A stretch of 64,000 bases of DNA from NCBI RefSeq assembly GCF_003854275.1, contig NZ_QTQP01000014.1:62001-126000 (forward strand), read 5' to 3'. The notes under the pieces are model-generated. The model saw only the letters and a program-made list of their open reading frames with translations. It was not told where the DNA came from and ran no database searches. Below, in pieces: positions 18,819-28,936 of this stretch. This stretch comes from Burkholderia sp. Bp8963 (GTDB taxonomy: Bacteria > Pseudomonadota > Gammaproteobacteria > Burkholderiales > Burkholderiaceae). Position numbers and translations under genes: made by a program. The stretch's first letter is position 1; each line of letters starts with the position of its first letter.

Positions 18819-20330
18819 GTGTCAGCGGCACTGCGTTTTGACAATATCGGCAAGGTGTTTCCCGGCGTGCGCGCACTCGACGGCATTTCGTTCGACGTGC
18901 AGGCGGGCGAGGTGCACGGCCTGATGGGCGAGAACGGCGCGGGCAAGTCGACGCTGCTGAAGATTCTCGGCGGCGAATATCAGCCCGATGCGGGCGGCGT
19001 GCTGGTCGACGGCCGGCCCGTGCATTTTGCGAATGCGGCGGCGTCGATCGCGGCCGGCATCGCGGTGATCCACCAGGAGCTGCAGTACGTGCCCGACCTG
19101 ACGGTCGCGGAGAACCTGCTGCTAGGCCGCCTGCCGAATGCGTTCGGCTGGGTGAGGAAGGGCGACGCGAAGCGCTACGTGCGCGAGCGGCTCGCGGCGA
19201 TGGGCGTGGATCTGGATCCCGATGCGAAGCTCGGCCGGCTGTCGATCGCGCAGCGGCAGATGGTCGAGATCTGCAAGGCGCTGATGCGCAACGCGCGCGT
19301 GATCGCGCTCGACGAGCCGACGAGCTCGCTGTCGCACCGCGAGACCGAGGTGCTGTTCAAGCTCGTCGACGACCTGCGCGCCGACGGCCGCGCGCTGATC
19401 TACATCTCGCACCGGATGGACGAGATCTACCGGCTGTGCGACGCGTGCACGATCTTTCGCGACGGCCGCCGGATCGCGTCGCACGCATCGCTCGCCGACG
19501 TGCCGCGCGAGCGCCTCGTCGCGGAGATGGTCGGGCGCGAGATCGCCGACATCTATCACTACGCGCCGCGCGAGCTCGGCGACGTGCGCCTGTCGGTCGA
19601 CGGAATCGAGGGCGACGCGCTGCGCGCGCCGGCGAGCTTCGCGGTGCGCGCAGGCGAGATCGTCGGCTTCTTCGGGCTCGTCGGCGCGGGGCGCAGCGAG
19701 CTGATGCGGCTCGTCTATGGCGCCGATCGCAAGCGCGCGGGCACGCTCGCGCTCGACGGCGCGCGCATCGACGTGAAGCGCACCGGCGACGCGATCCGCC
19801 ACGGCATCGTGCTGTGCCCGGAGGACCGCAAGGAGGAAGGGATCATCGCGATGGCATCGGTCGCGGAGAACATCAACATCAGCTGCCGCCGGCATTCGCT
19901 GCGCGCGGGCCTGTTCATCGACCGCAGGACCGAGAACGAAACGGCCGACCGCTTCATCCAGCGGCTGAAGATCAAGACGCCGAGCCGTCGGCAGAAGATC
20001 CGCTTCCTGTCGGGCGGCAACCAGCAGAAGGCGATCCTGTCGCGCTGGCTCGCGGAGCCCGACCTGAAGGTCGTGATCCTCGACGAGCCGACCCGCGGCA
20101 TCGACGTCGGCGCGAAGCACGAGATCTACGACGTGATCTACCGGCTCGCGGAGCGCGGCTGCGCGATCGTGATGGTGTCGTCGGAACTGCCGGAAGTGCT
20201 CGGCGTGTCCGATCGCATCGTCGTGATGCGCGAAGGGCGCATCGCGGGCGAGTTGCCGCGCGCGCAGGCGAACGAGCATGCGGTGCTGAGCCTTGCGCTG
20301 CCGCAGTCGAGCGCCGCACAGGCAGCCTGA
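18819..20330 (+). CDS. araG: L-arabinose ABC transporter, ATP-binding protein
   Basis: Tandem ATPase that powers sugar import. The 503-residue protein has two ABC domains: the first with Walker [13 protein letters not shown], signature [11 protein letters not shown] and DEPTSSLS; the second with the degenerate Walker [15 protein letters not shown], signature [11 protein letters not shown] and [10 protein letters not shown]. This asymmetry is normal for sugar importers of the CUT2 class. The GTG start at 18819 follows a GGAGAGG ribosome site. It lies between araF and araH on the same strand. Confidence 0.95.
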   Translation: MSAALRFDNIGKVFPGVRALDGISFDVQAGEVHGLMGENGAGKSTLLKILGGEYQPDAGGVLVDGRPVHFANAAASIAAGIAVIHQELQYVPDLTVAENLLLGRLPNAFGWVRKGDAKRYVRERLAAMGVDLDPDAKLGRLSIAQRQMVEICKALMRNARVIALDEPTSSLSHRETEVLFKLVDDLRADGRALIYISHRMDEIYRLCDACTIFRDGRRIASHASLADVPRERLVAEMVGREIADIYHYAPRELGDVRLSVDGIEGDALRAPASFAVRAGEIVGFFGLVGAGRSELMRLVYGADRKRAGTLALDGARIDVKRTGDAIRHGIVLCPEDRKEEGIIAMASVAENINISCRRHSLRAGLFIDRRTENETADRFIQRLKIKTPSRRQKIRFLSGGNQQKAILSRWLAEPDLKVVILDEPTRGIDVGAKHEIYDVIYRLAERGCAIVMVSSELPEVLGVSDRIVVMREGRIAGELPRAQANEHAVLSLALPQSSAAQAA

Positions 20331-20405
20331 ATCCACCGCCATCCACCACGACATTCGTTTCGATCCCGCGCGGCCGTTGCGCCGCGCGATGCAGGAGCAG
20401 GAGAC

Positions 20406-21425
20406 ATGACCATGCAAGTGAGAGAAAACCTCGCCAGCGCCGCCGTGAAGCCGGCCGCCGACGCGCTGGCACCGCAGAACGACCGCCAGAAATGGTGGCA
20501 GCAGCTCGCCGAGTACAGCCTGATCGCGATCTTCGCGGTGATGTTCGTCACGATGTCGCTGACCGTCGATCACTTCTTCTCGATCGACAACATGCTCGGC
20601 CTCGCGCTGTCGATCTCGCAGATCGGGATGGTCGCGTGCACGATGATGTTCTGTCTCGCGTCGCGCGACTTCGATCTGTCGATCGGCTCGACCATCGCGT
20701 TCTCGGGCGTGCTGTGCGCGATGGTGCTCAACGCGACCGGCAACACGTTCGTCGCGATCGTCGCGGCGGTCGCGGCCGGCGCGGCGATCGGCTTCGTCAA
20801 CGGCGCGGTGATCGCGTACCTGCGCATCAACGCGCTGATCACGACGCTCGCGACGATGGAGATCGTGCGCGGGCTCGGCTTCATCGTGTCGAAGGGGCAG
20901 GCCGTCGGCGTGTCGTCCGATACCTTCATCGCGTTGGGCGGGCTGACGATGTTCGGCATCTCGCTGCCGATCTGGGTCACGCTGCTGTGCTTCATCGTGT
21001 TCGGCGTGCTGCTGAACCAGACCGTCTACGGCCGCAACACGCTCGCGATCGGCGGCAACCCCGAGGCGTCGCGGCTCGCGGGGATCAACGTCGAGCGCAC
21101 GCGCGTCTACATCTTCCTGATCCAGGGCGCGGTGACCGCGCTCGCGGGCGTGATCCTCGCATCGCGCATCACGTCGGGCCAGCCGAATGCCGCGCAGGGC
21201 TTCGAGCTGAACGTGATCTCCGCGTGCGTGCTCGGCGGCGTGTCGCTGCTGGGCGGCCGCGCGACGATCTCGGGCGTCGTGATCGGCGTGCTGATCATGG
21301 GCACCGTCGAGAACGTGATGAACCTGCTGAACATCGACGCGTTCTACCAGTACCTCGTGCGCGGCGCGATCCTGCTCGCGGCCGTGCTGCTCGACCAGCT
21401 GAAGAACCGCGGCGCGCGCGACTGA
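20406..21425 (+). CDS. araH: L-arabinose ABC transporter, permease
   Basis: Inner-membrane channel subunit of the AraFGH importer. The 339-residue protein has a polar N-terminus followed by eight to ten hydrophobic segments and the CUT2 permease signatures LASRDFDLSIGS and the late NVISACVLGGVSLLGGRATI loop. It probably works as a homodimer with AraG. The start ATG 20406 follows a GGAG ribosome site. Gene order F-G-H matches E. coli. Confidence 0.95.
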   Translation: MTMQVRENLASAAVKPAADALAPQNDRQKWWQQLAEYSLIAIFAVMFVTMSLTVDHFFSIDNMLGLALSISQIGMVACTMMFCLASRDFDLSIGSTIAFSGVLCAMVLNATGNTFVAIVAAVAAGAAIGFVNGAVIAYLRINALITTLATMEIVRGLGFIVSKGQAVGVSSDTFIALGGLTMFGISLPIWVTLLCFIVFGVLLNQTVYGRNTLAIGGNPEASRLAGINVERTRVYIFLIQGAVTALAGVILASRITSGQPNAAQGFELNVISACVLGGVSLLGGRATISGVVIGVLIMGTVENVMNLLNIDAFYQYLVRGAILLAAVLLDQLKNRGARD

Positions 21426-21444
21426 TCCCATGGAGGCGACCGGC

Positions 21445-22257
21445 ATGACCACCGACTTGAGCACCGATTTGACCACTGATACGACCACACCCGATGCACA
21501 CTATGCGCGCTATCCGAGCCTCGCCGACCGCGCGGTGCTGATCACGGGCGGCGCGACCGGCATCGGCGCCGCATTCGTCGAGCATTTCGTCGCGCAGGAC
21601 GCGCGCGTGGCATTCGTCGATCTCGACGCCGCGGCGGGCCGCGCACTCGCCGAACGTCTCGCGCATGCGCGTCATGCGCCGCTCTTCATCGAATGCGACC
21701 TGTCCGACATTGCCGCGCTGCGTCGCGCGATCGACGCGATCCGCGCGCGGATCGGCGCGATCGCGGTGCTCGTCAACAATGCGGCGAACGACGCGCGCCA
21801 CGCGATCGGCGACGTGACGCCCGAATCGTTCGACGCGGGCATCGCGGTGAACCTGCGTCACCAGTTCTTCGCCGCGCAGGCCGTGATCGACGACATGAAG
21901 CAGCTCGGCGGCGGCGCGATCATCAACCTCGGCTCGATCAGCTGGATGCTGAAGAACGGCGGCTATCCCGTGTACGTGACCGCGAAAGCGGCCGTGCAGG
22001 GCCTCACGCGCGGCCTCGCGCGCGATCTCGGCCCGTTCGGGATCCGCGTCAATTCGCTCGTGCCGGGCTGGGTCATGACCGACAAGCAGCGCCGGCTGTG
22101 GCTCGACGACGCGGGGCGCGCGGCGATCAAGGCCGGCCAGTGCCTCGATGCCGAACTGCTGCCCGCCGATCTCGCGCGGATGGCGTTGTTCCTTGCGGCC
22201 GACGACAGCCGGATGATCACCGCGCAGGACGTGATCGTCGATGGCGGCTGGGCGTGA
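21445..22257 (+). CDS. SDR-family dehydrogenase, probable aldose/sugar dehydrogenase
   Basis: A 270-residue classical SDR with TGGATGIG coenzyme loop, NNAA in place of the usual NNAG, catalytic Ser in LGSIS and the active site YVTAK. The C-terminal VIVDGG strand is present. I chose ATG 21445, with GGAG about ten bases upstream; ATG 21430 would add five residues. It sits between araH and the aldose epimerase, so it is a good candidate for the aldose (galactose or arabinose) 1-dehydrogenase of the oxidative route. It differs clearly from the SDR at 16820; which of the two takes the free sugar is open. Confidence 0.88.
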   Translation: MTTDLSTDLTTDTTTPDAHYARYPSLADRAVLITGGATGIGAAFVEHFVAQDARVAFVDLDAAAGRALAERLAHARHAPLFIECDLSDIAALRRAIDAIRARIGAIAVLVNNAANDARHAIGDVTPESFDAGIAVNLRHQFFAAQAVIDDMKQLGGGAIINLGSISWMLKNGGYPVYVTAKAAVQGLTRGLARDLGPFGIRVNSLVPGWVMTDKQRRLWLDDAGRAAIKAGQCLDAELLPADLARMALFLAADDSRMITAQDVIVDGGWA

Positions 22258-22312
22258 CCGGCCGAGCGACCCGCCCGCGACCCGAACCGATTCTTTGACG
22301 AAGGAACCCGTT

Positions 22313-23362
22313 ATGACCGCCACCTCCCTGCGCGAACCGACTTCGACGACCCGATCGCGCCGCGCGCGCCTCGCCGCCGCCGCGCAGCCGGTCAGCGCCG
22401 GCCCGCAGACCGCCGCGTTCGCGCAGGGCGTCGGCGCGTCGCATGCGGCGGCGATTACGCTGTCGAATGCGGCGCTGCGGCTCGAAGTGCTGCCGCACCT
22501 CGGCGGCGGTATCGCGCGTTTCGACTGGCGTGGCGACGGCGGCGCGCTGACGCCGGTGTTCCGCCGCTGCGAGCACCCGGAGACGGCGACCGATCCGAAC
22601 GAGCTCGCGTGCTATCCGCTGCTGCCGTATTCGAACCGGATCGGCGGCGCGCGTTTCGAATGCGACGGCCGCAGCGTCGCGGTGCCGCGCAACCGCCGCG
22701 ACGAGCCGCTGCCGATCCACGGCGACGGCTGGCTCGCGCACTGGCGGGTCGACGACGCGACAGCCACGTCGTTGCAGCTGTCGCTCGACCACGGTCACGG
22801 CACGCCGTACGCGTTTCGCGCGACGCAGACCTACCTGCTCGACGACGCGACGCTGTCGATTGCGCTGACGGTCGAGAATGCCGGCCGTGTACGGCTGCCG
22901 TTCGGGCTCGGCGTGCATCCGTTCCTCGTGCGCGACGATGCCACCGAGCTCGCGGCCGCGGCCGGCGGGCTGTGGCTGTCGGGCGCCGACTTCCTGCCGG
23001 TGCGGCACGTGAGCGTGCCGCCTGCATGGCAGTTCGGCGTCGCTTATCCGCTGCCGGCCGGGCTCGTGAACCATGCGTTCACGGGCTGGGGCGGCCATGC
23101 GACGGTCAGCTGGCCGCGCCGCGGGATCACGCTGACCGTCGCGGCCGATGCCGATGCGTACGTGCTGTACACGCCGCCGGGCGCGGATTTCTTCTGCTTC
23201 GAGCCGGTCGATCATCCGATCAATGCGGTGAACCTGCCGGGCGGCGGGGCCGCGCACGGGATGACACTGCTCGCGCCGGGCGAGCGCCTCGCGCGGCGCT
23301 TCGCGTTTACCGTCGAGCGCAGCGTCGTTTGCAGCGAGATGCGGGGCGAGATGCGGCGGTGA
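22313..23362 (+). CDS. Aldose 1-epimerase (galactose mutarotase type)
   Basis: Interconverts the anomers of free aldoses so that the dehydrogenase gets the right one. The 349-residue protein has the galactose mutarotase features LACYPLLPYSNRIGGARF (substrate arginine region), PIHGDGW (catalytic His), GLGVHPFL, and FFCFEPVDHPINAVN near the C-terminus (catalytic Glu). The first 45 residues are an Ala/Arg-rich extension not needed for the fold. It closes the sugar cluster and lies 55 bases after the SDR gene. Confidence 0.9.
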   Translation: MTATSLREPTSTTRSRRARLAAAAQPVSAGPQTAAFAQGVGASHAAAITLSNAALRLEVLPHLGGGIARFDWRGDGGALTPVFRRCEHPETATDPNELACYPLLPYSNRIGGARFECDGRSVAVPRNRRDEPLPIHGDGWLAHWRVDDATATSLQLSLDHGHGTPYAFRATQTYLLDDATLSIALTVENAGRVRLPFGLGVHPFLVRDDATELAAAAGGLWLSGADFLPVRHVSVPPAWQFGVAYPLPAGLVNHAFTGWGGHATVSWPRRGITLTVAADADAYVLYTPPGADFFCFEPVDHPINAVNLPGGGAAHGMTLLAPGERLARRFAFTVERSVVCSEMRGEMRR

Positions 23363-23461
23363 CATGAGGTGACATGCGGCGGCGACGTGCCCGCGCGCGA
23401 AAGCCGCCTGCGACGCGGGTAAAATACGCGGTCTAACAACGGTTTGCCGCGAGTACCTGCC

Positions 23462-24304
23462 ATGTCTACCCCGCTTACTTTCATTGAATCGCTGCGCGCC
23501 GCGTGGCAGCGCACGAATTCGCTGCTGTGCGTCGGCCTCGATCCCGAGCCGTCGCGCTTTCCCGTGCAGTTCGACGGCCAGCCCGATGCGATCTTCGAAT
23601 TCTGCCGGCAGATCGTCGACGCAACCGCCGAGTTCGCGAGTGCGTTCAAGCCGCAGATCGCGTACTTCGCCGCGCATCGCGCGGAGGACCAGCTCGAGCG
23701 GCTGATCGCGCACATCCACCTGCAGCATCCGGGCCTGCCGGTGATCCTCGACGCGAAGCGCGGCGACATCGGCAGCACCGCCGAGCAGTACGCGCGCGAA
23801 GCATTCGAGCGCTACCGCGCGGACGCGGTGACCGTGAACCCGTACATGGGTTTCGATTCGGTCGAGCCGTATTTCGAGCACGAAGGCAAGGGCGTGATCG
23901 TGCTATGCCGCACGTCGAACCCGGGCGGCTCGGACCTGCAGTTCCTCGAGACGAATGGGTCCGGCCAACCGGGCCGGCCGCTGTACCAGGTGGTCGCGGA
24001 TCTCGCGGCGAACAAGTGGAACGCGAAGAGCGGTCAGCTCGGCCTCGTCGTCGGCGCGACGTTCCCGCACGAGATCGAAGTCGTGCGCGGGATCGTCGGC
24101 GACATGCCGCTGCTGATTCCGGGCATTGGCGCGCAGGGCGGCGACGTGCAGGCGACCGTCCGCGCCGGCCGCACGGCCGACGGCACCGGGATGATGATCA
24201 ACTCGTCGCGCGCGATCCTGTACGCAAGCAAGGGCGAGGATTTCGCGGACGCCGCGGCGCTCGCCGCGCAGAAGACCCGCGACGCGATCAACGCGCATCG
24301 TTGA
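23462..24304 (+). CDS. pyrF: Orotidine 5'-phosphate decarboxylase (type 2)
   Basis: Last step of UMP synthesis. The 280-residue protein belongs to the longer type 2 group (as in Myxococcus and actinobacteria) rather than the E. coli type: it starts with [12 protein letters not shown], has the catalytic [12 protein letters not shown] motif with Lys99, and the phosphate-binding [17 protein letters not shown] region. ATG 23462 sits after a CTGCC-type weak ribosome site. A TAAAAT box at 23420-23425 may be its -10. It appears to be transcribed alone. Confidence 0.95.
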   Translation: MSTPLTFIESLRAAWQRTNSLLCVGLDPEPSRFPVQFDGQPDAIFEFCRQIVDATAEFASAFKPQIAYFAAHRAEDQLERLIAHIHLQHPGLPVILDAKRGDIGSTAEQYAREAFERYRADAVTVNPYMGFDSVEPYFEHEGKGVIVLCRTSNPGGSDLQFLETNGSGQPGRPLYQVVADLAANKWNAKSGQLGLVVGATFPHEIEVVRGIVGDMPLLIPGIGAQGGDVQATVRAGRTADGTGMMINSSRAILYASKGEDFADAAALAAQKTRDAINAHR

Positions 24305-24312
24305 GCGGGGCC

Positions 24313-24362
24313 GGTCGCCCGCCAGGGCGGCCTGGTTTTGGTCGGCCCGCCCGGGCGGCCTG
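24313..24362 (+). repeat. Two near-identical GC-rich copies after pyrF, first one a possible weak terminator
   Basis: Two 22-23-base copies differing at two positions lie at 24313-24334 and 24340-24362. The first folds as an 8-bp stem (GGTCGCCC with GGGCGGCC, loop GCCA) followed by TGGTTTTGG, a weak U-tract. It sits between the convergent genes pyrF and pncC. Confidence 0.5.
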
Positions 24363-24374
24363 AGCAGGCGCGCG

Positions 24375-24875
24375 TCAGCCCTCGCGTTCTTCGAGCAGCT
24401 TCAGCAGCCCGCGCAGCGCATGCACGGCGGCCTGCGTGCGGATCTGCTCGCGATCGCCCTTGAACACGAGCGTCTCGACGTCGGTATGCAGCCGGTTGCT
24501 CCACGCGAACGACACGGTGCCGACCGGCTTTTTCTCGCTGCCGCCGGCCGGCCCGGCAATGCCGGTTACCGCGAGCGACACCTGCGCGCGGCTGTTGCGC
24601 AATGCACCTTCGGCCATCGCGCGCGCGACCGGCTCGCTGACGGCGCCGTGCTTGTCGATCAGTTCGGCCGGCACGCCGATCATCTCGCTCTTGGCCTGGT
24701 TCGAATACGTGACGAAGCCGCGCTCGAACCACTGGCTGCTGCCGGAGATGTCGGTGATCGCGGCTGCGATCATCCCGCCGGTGCAGGATTCGGCGGTGGC
24801 GAGCATCAGGTGCCCGTCACGCAACTGGTTGCCTGCGCGGATCGCAAGCTGGTGGACGACGGAATCGGTTGCCAT
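24375..24875 (-). CDS. pncC: Nicotinamide-nucleotide amidase (CinA C-terminal family)
   Basis: Deamidates nicotinamide mononucleotide to nicotinate mononucleotide in the pyridine nucleotide salvage cycle. The 166-residue protein is a stand-alone CinA C-terminal domain with TAESCTGGMIAAAITDISGSS (catalytic Ser region, about residue 28), FVTYSNQAK and TGIAGPAGGSEKKPVGTV. It lies 30 bases downstream of pgpA on the same strand and is probably cotranscribed with thiL and pgpA, an order common in proteobacteria. Confidence 0.93.
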   Translation of the reverse strand: MATDSVVHQLAIRAGNQLRDGHLMLATAESCTGGMIAAAITDISGSSQWFERGFVTYSNQAKSEMIGVPAELIDKHGAVSEPVARAMAEGALRNSRAQVSLAVTGIAGPAGGSEKKPVGTVSFAWSNRLHTDVETLVFKGDREQIRTQAAVHALRGLLKLLEEREG

Positions 24876-24905
24876 GCGAAAGGGAGAACAGGAGTCGGAA
24901 AGGCG

Positions 24906-25451
24906 TCAGCCGGCGAACGATCGCCACAGTGCGATCACGAGCAGCGTCATGAACGCGGCGATCAGGTCGTCGGCCATGATGCCGAGGCCGCCTGCCAGGC
25001 GGCGCTCGACATGGCGGATCGGGGGCGGCTTGAGCATGTCGAAGCAGCGGAATGCGACGAACGCCCACAGCTGGCCGACGAACGTCGCCGGCGTGACGAA
25101 CAGCATCACGATCCAGATCGCGACGATCTCGTCCCAGACGACCGGGCCCGGGTCGGCGTTGCCGAGCCGCTTCGCGGTGAAGCCGGTGGACCAGACGCCG
25201 GCGACGAAACCGGCAGCGATCAGCCCCCACCATTCGGGCACCGTCAGGTAATTGTTCAGCGCGACGAACGACAGCCAGCCGAACAGCGAGCCGATCGTGC
25301 CGGGCAACAGCGGCGCGAGCCCGCTGCCGAACCCGAGCGACAGGATGTGTGCCGGATGCGACAGCATGAAGCGCGCGGTCGCGCGCTGCGGCGCGTTCTG
25401 CGTGGCGCCGGCGCCGGCCGCGGCGCGCGGGGGCGTCGGGTCAGTCTGCAT
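24906..25451 (-). CDS. pgpA: Phosphatidylglycerophosphatase A
   Basis: Membrane phosphatase that makes phosphatidylglycerol from its phosphate. The 181-residue protein has several membrane segments and the family motifs LGFGSGLAPLLPGTIGSL, VVWDEIVAIW (metal-binding Asp/Glu), and RCFDMLKPPPI, plus the C-terminal GLGIMADDLIAA. ATG 25451 overlaps the end of thiL by 11 bases, indicating coupled translation. Much longer readings of the frame run antisense-like through thiL and are not credible. Confidence 0.93.
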   Translation of the reverse strand: MQTDPTPPRAAAGAGATQNAPQRATARFMLSHPAHILSLGFGSGLAPLLPGTIGSLFGWLSFVALNNYLTVPEWWGLIAAGFVAGVWSTGFTAKRLGNADPGPVVWDEIVAIWIVMLFVTPATFVGQLWAFVAFRCFDMLKPPPIRHVERRLAGGLGIMADDLIAAFMTLLVIALWRSFAG

Positions 25452-26442
25452 GGAAGTGGTCGAAACCGTGCAACGTGAGGGCGAGGGGCGCGCCGGCTGC
25501 GTCGCGCCACGCGATCGCGGGCCGCTCCGACGGCGCGGACAACGCGCGTATTGTACCGATTCGCGTGACCGCGACGCCGGCGCTCGCGCCCGCCGCCTCG
25601 ATGGCCGCGCGGGCTGCCGCGGGCGCGGTGAAGCACAGCTCGTAGTCGTCGCCGCCCGCGAGCGTGCAGCGGCGCTGCACGTCGCTCGGCAGCGTCGCGA
25701 GCGCGGCCGAGCGGGGCACCGCGTCGGCGTCGATGTCCGCGTGCACGCGCGAGCGCTCGAGGATGTGCTGCAGATCGCCGGCGAGGCCGTCCGAGATGTC
25801 GAGCGCCGCATGCGCGACGCCGGCGAGCGCGAGCCCGAGCGCGATGCGCGGCTCGGGGCGTTCGAGCGCCGCCTTGAATACGGCCTGTTCGCGACTGCCG
25901 GCCGTCCATTCGCCGCGCGCGACGCCGAGCCCGGCCCGCGCGTCGCCGAGCGTGCCGGACACCCAGACGTCGTCGCCGTCGCGCGCGGCATCGCGCCGCA
26001 GCGCGGCGTCGGGCGCGACTTCGCCGAATACGGTCACGCACAGGTTCAGCGGCCCGCTCGTCGTGTCGCCGCCGATCAGCTCGCAGCCGAACCGCTCGGC
26101 GAGCGCGAACAGCCCGTCGCTGAATGCGGCGAGCCACGCGGCGTCGGCGCGCGGCAGCGCGCACGCGAGCGTGAACGCGCGCGGCTCGGCGCCCATCGCC
26201 GCGAGATCGGACAGGTTGACCGCAAGCGTCTTGTGACCGAGCGCGTCGGGCGCGACGTCGGGAAAGAAATGACGGCCTTCGACCAGCATGTCCGTCGAAA
26301 TCGCAAGCAACTTCCCGGATCGTGGCGCGAACAGCGCGCAATCATCGCCGATCCCGAGCGTCGCGGCGCGCGTGCCCTGCGCCGCACGGCGCGCGAAGAA
26401 GCGGTCGATCAACGAAAACTCGGAGAGGGGGGAGGCTGACAC
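25441..26442 (-). CDS. thiL: Thiamine-monophosphate kinase
   Basis: Phosphorylates thiamine monophosphate to the active cofactor thiamine diphosphate. The 333-residue protein has the ATP-grasp-like PurM fold signatures: GIGDDCALF, STDMLVEGRHFFPD, VNLSDLAAMGAEPRAF, and the later ALDISDGLAGDLQHI and GGDDYELCF. It is the first gene of thiL-pgpA-pncC and is divergent from maeB, with 176 bases between the two starts. Confidence 0.95.
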   Translation of the reverse strand: MSASPLSEFSLIDRFFARRAAQGTRAATLGIGDDCALFAPRSGKLLAISTDMLVEGRHFFPDVAPDALGHKTLAVNLSDLAAMGAEPRAFTLACALPRADAAWLAAFSDGLFALAERFGCELIGGDTTSGPLNLCVTVFGEVAPDAALRRDAARDGDDVWVSGTLGDARAGLGVARGEWTAGSREQAVFKAALERPEPRIALGLALAGVAHAALDISDGLAGDLQHILERSRVHADIDADAVPRSAALATLPSDVQRRCTLAGGDDYELCFTAPAAARAAIEAAGASAGVAVTRIGTIRALSAPSERPAIAWRDAAGAPLALTLHGFDHFHAD

Positions 26443-26618
26443 GGCGGACGGACCCGAAGCGATTGAGTGAACGGCATTGTACGAGCCGAACGGCGGCGTT
26501 CCTGCACCGTTCAGTACAATTTTGTCGCAGCAGTTGCACCTGGATCGAAATTTTGGTGACTTCGAATGGCGCTACAATGCCGTCGAAGAGTCATTCTAAT
26601 CTGCACGTCACGAGACAC

Positions 26619-28919
26619 ATGTCCACGCAAGCCTCCTCCAAAGCCAAGCTCCGCGAAGCGGCCCTCGACTATCACGAATTTCCGACTCCCGGCAAGGTCG
26701 CGATCGCGCCGACCAAGCAGATGATCAACCAGCGCGACCTGGCGCTCGCGTATTCGCCGGGCGTGGCGTTCGCGTGCGAGGAGATCGTCGAGAATCCGCT
26801 CAATGCGGCCCGCTTCACCGCGCGCAGCAACCTGGTCGGCGTCGTCACGAACGGCACCGCGGTGCTCGGCCTCGGCAACATCGGGCCGCTCGCGTCGAAG
26901 CCGGTGATGGAAGGCAAGGCCGTGCTGTTCAAGAAGTTCGCGGGCATCGACGTGTTCGACATCGAGCTGAACGAGTCCGATCCGCACAAGCTGGTCGACG
27001 TGATCGCCGCGCTCGAGCCGACGTTCGGCGGCATCAACCTCGAAGACATCAAGGCGCCGGACTGCTTCATCGTCGAGCGCGAAGCCCGCAAGCGGATGAA
27101 GATTCCGGTGTTCCACGACGACCAGCACGGCACGGCGATCGTCGTGGCCGCGGCCGTCACGAACGGCCTGAAGGTGGTCGGCAAGAACATCAAGGAGGTC
27201 AAGCTCGTCGCGTCCGGCGCGGGCGCGGCCGCGCTCGCGTGTCTCGACCTGCTCGTCGACATCGGCCTGCCGCTCGAGAACATCACGGTGACCGACCTGG
27301 CCGGCGTCGTCTACAAGGGCCGCGCCGAGCTGATGGACCCGGACAAGGAACGCTTCGCGCGCGAAACCGACGCGCGCACGCTCGCCGAGGTGATCGGCGG
27401 CGCGGACATCTTCCTCGGCCTGTCGGCCGCCGGCGTGCTGAAGCAGGAGATGGTCAAGGGCATGGCCGAGCGCCCGCTGATCCTCGCGCTCGCGAACCCG
27501 ACGCCGGAAATCCTGCCGGAACTCGCGCTCGAAGTGCGCCCGGACGCCGTGCTCGCGACCGGCCGCACCGACTATCCGAACCAGGTCAACAACGTCCTGT
27601 GCTTCCCGTTCATCTTCCGCGGCGCGCTCGATGTCGGCGCGACGACGATCACGCGTGAAATGGAGATCGCGGCCGTCAACGCGATCGCCGAGCTTGCGCA
27701 GCACGAGCAGAGCGACATCGTCGCGACCGCGTACGGGATCCAGGACCTGTCATTCGGCCCCGAATACCTGATTCCGAAGCCGTTCGACCCGCGCCTGATC
27801 GTGAAGATCGCGCCGGCCGTCGCGCAGGCCGCGATGGACGGCGGCGTCGCGACGCGCGCGATCGAGGACATGGACGCGTACAAGCAGCACCTGCAGCAGT
27901 TCGTGTACCACAGCGGCACGACGATGAAGCCGATCTTCCAGCTCGCGCGCAGCGTGCCGGCCGAGAAGAAGCGCGTCGTGTTCGCGGAGGGCGAGGAAGA
28001 GCGCGTGTTGCGCGCCGTTCAGATCGTCGTCGACGAAAAGCTCGCGAAGCCGATCCTGATCGGCCGTCCGGCCGTGATCGAGCACCGTATCCAGCGCTAT
28101 GGCCTGCGCCTGACGCCGGGCGTCGATTTCACCGTCGTCAACACCGAGCACGACGAGCGCTACCGCGAATTCTGGCAGGACTACGCGAAGATGATGGCGC
28201 GCAAGGGCATCAGCGAGCAGCTCGCGCGCGTCGAGATGCGCCGCCGCACGACGCTGATCGGCTCGATGCTCGTGAAGAAGGGCGAAGCGGACGGGATGAT
28301 CTGCGGCACGATCAGCACGACGCACCGCCACCTGCACTTCATCGATCAGGTGATCGGCAAGCGCCCGGGCTGCAGCGTATACGCGGCGATGAACGGCCTC
28401 GTGCTGCCGGGCCGGCAGATTTTCCTCGTCGACACGCACGTGAACGTCGATCCGACCCCGGAGCAACTCGCCGAGATCACGATCATGGCTGCGGAAGAAG
28501 TGCGCCGCTTCGGCATCGAGCCGAAGGTCGCGCTGCTGTCGCACTCGAATTTCGGCACGAGCAACGCACCGTCCGCGCAGAAGATGCGCGATACGCTCGC
28601 GATCCTGCAGGAACGCGCACCGGAACTGAAGGTCGACGGCGAGATGCACGGCGACGTCGCGCTCGACGCGGCGCTGCGCAAGGAAATCCTGCCGGCGTCG
28701 ACGCTCGAAGGCGAAGCGAACCTGCTGGTCCTGCCGAACATCGACGCCGCGAACATTGCGTACAACCTGCTGAAGACGGCCGCGGGCAACAACATCGCGA
28801 TCGGGCCGATCCTGCTCGGCGCCGCGCAGCCCGTGCACGTGCTGACCGAGTCGGCGACCGTGCGCCGGATCGTCAACATGGCGGCGCTGCTGGTGGCCGA
28901 CGTGAACGCGGCGCGTTAA
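26619..28919 (+). CDS. maeB: NADP-dependent malic enzyme with phosphotransacetylase-like domain
   Basis: Oxidatively decarboxylates malate to pyruvate and CO2 with NADP. The 766-residue protein has two parts. Residues up to about 430 are the malic enzyme, with AYSPGVAFACEEI, VTNGTAVLGLGNIGPLASKPVMEGK, FHDDQHGTAIV and the coenzyme loop VASGAGAAALACLDLL. The rest is a PTA-like domain (EKKRVVFAEGEEERVLRA, RPGCSVYAAMNGL), which in MaeB senses acetyl-CoA rather than catalysing. ATG 26619 is the usual start; an ATG at 26577 would add 14 residues. It is divergent from thiL. Confidence 0.95.
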   Translation: MSTQASSKAKLREAALDYHEFPTPGKVAIAPTKQMINQRDLALAYSPGVAFACEEIVENPLNAARFTARSNLVGVVTNGTAVLGLGNIGPLASKPVMEGKAVLFKKFAGIDVFDIELNESDPHKLVDVIAALEPTFGGINLEDIKAPDCFIVEREARKRMKIPVFHDDQHGTAIVVAAAVTNGLKVVGKNIKEVKLVASGAGAAALACLDLLVDIGLPLENITVTDLAGVVYKGRAELMDPDKERFARETDARTLAEVIGGADIFLGLSAAGVLKQEMVKGMAERPLILALANPTPEILPELALEVRPDAVLATGRTDYPNQVNNVLCFPFIFRGALDVGATTITREMEIAAVNAIAELAQHEQSDIVATAYGIQDLSFGPEYLIPKPFDPRLIVKIAPAVAQAAMDGGVATRAIEDMDAYKQHLQQFVYHSGTTMKPIFQLARSVPAEKKRVVFAEGEEERVLRAVQIVVDEKLAKPILIGRPAVIEHRIQRYGLRLTPGVDFTVVNTEHDERYREFWQDYAKMMARKGISEQLARVEMRRRTTLIGSMLVKKGEADGMICGTISTTHRHLHFIDQVIGKRPGCSVYAAMNGLVLPGRQIFLVDTHVNVDPTPEQLAEITIMAAEEVRRFGIEPKVALLSHSNFGTSNAPSAQKMRDTLAILQERAPELKVDGEMHGDVALDAALRKEILPASTLEGEANLLVLPNIDAANIAYNLLKTAAGNNIAIGPILLGAAQPVHVLTESATVRRIVNMAALLVADVNAAR

Positions 28920-28936
28920 GCGAATCTGTAAAAAAT

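Noticed and set aside
23420..23425. Promoter for pyrF
   Set aside because: TAAAAT is a fair -10 box, but no -35 or extended -10 element is visible at a workable distance, so it is mentioned only within the pyrF entry.
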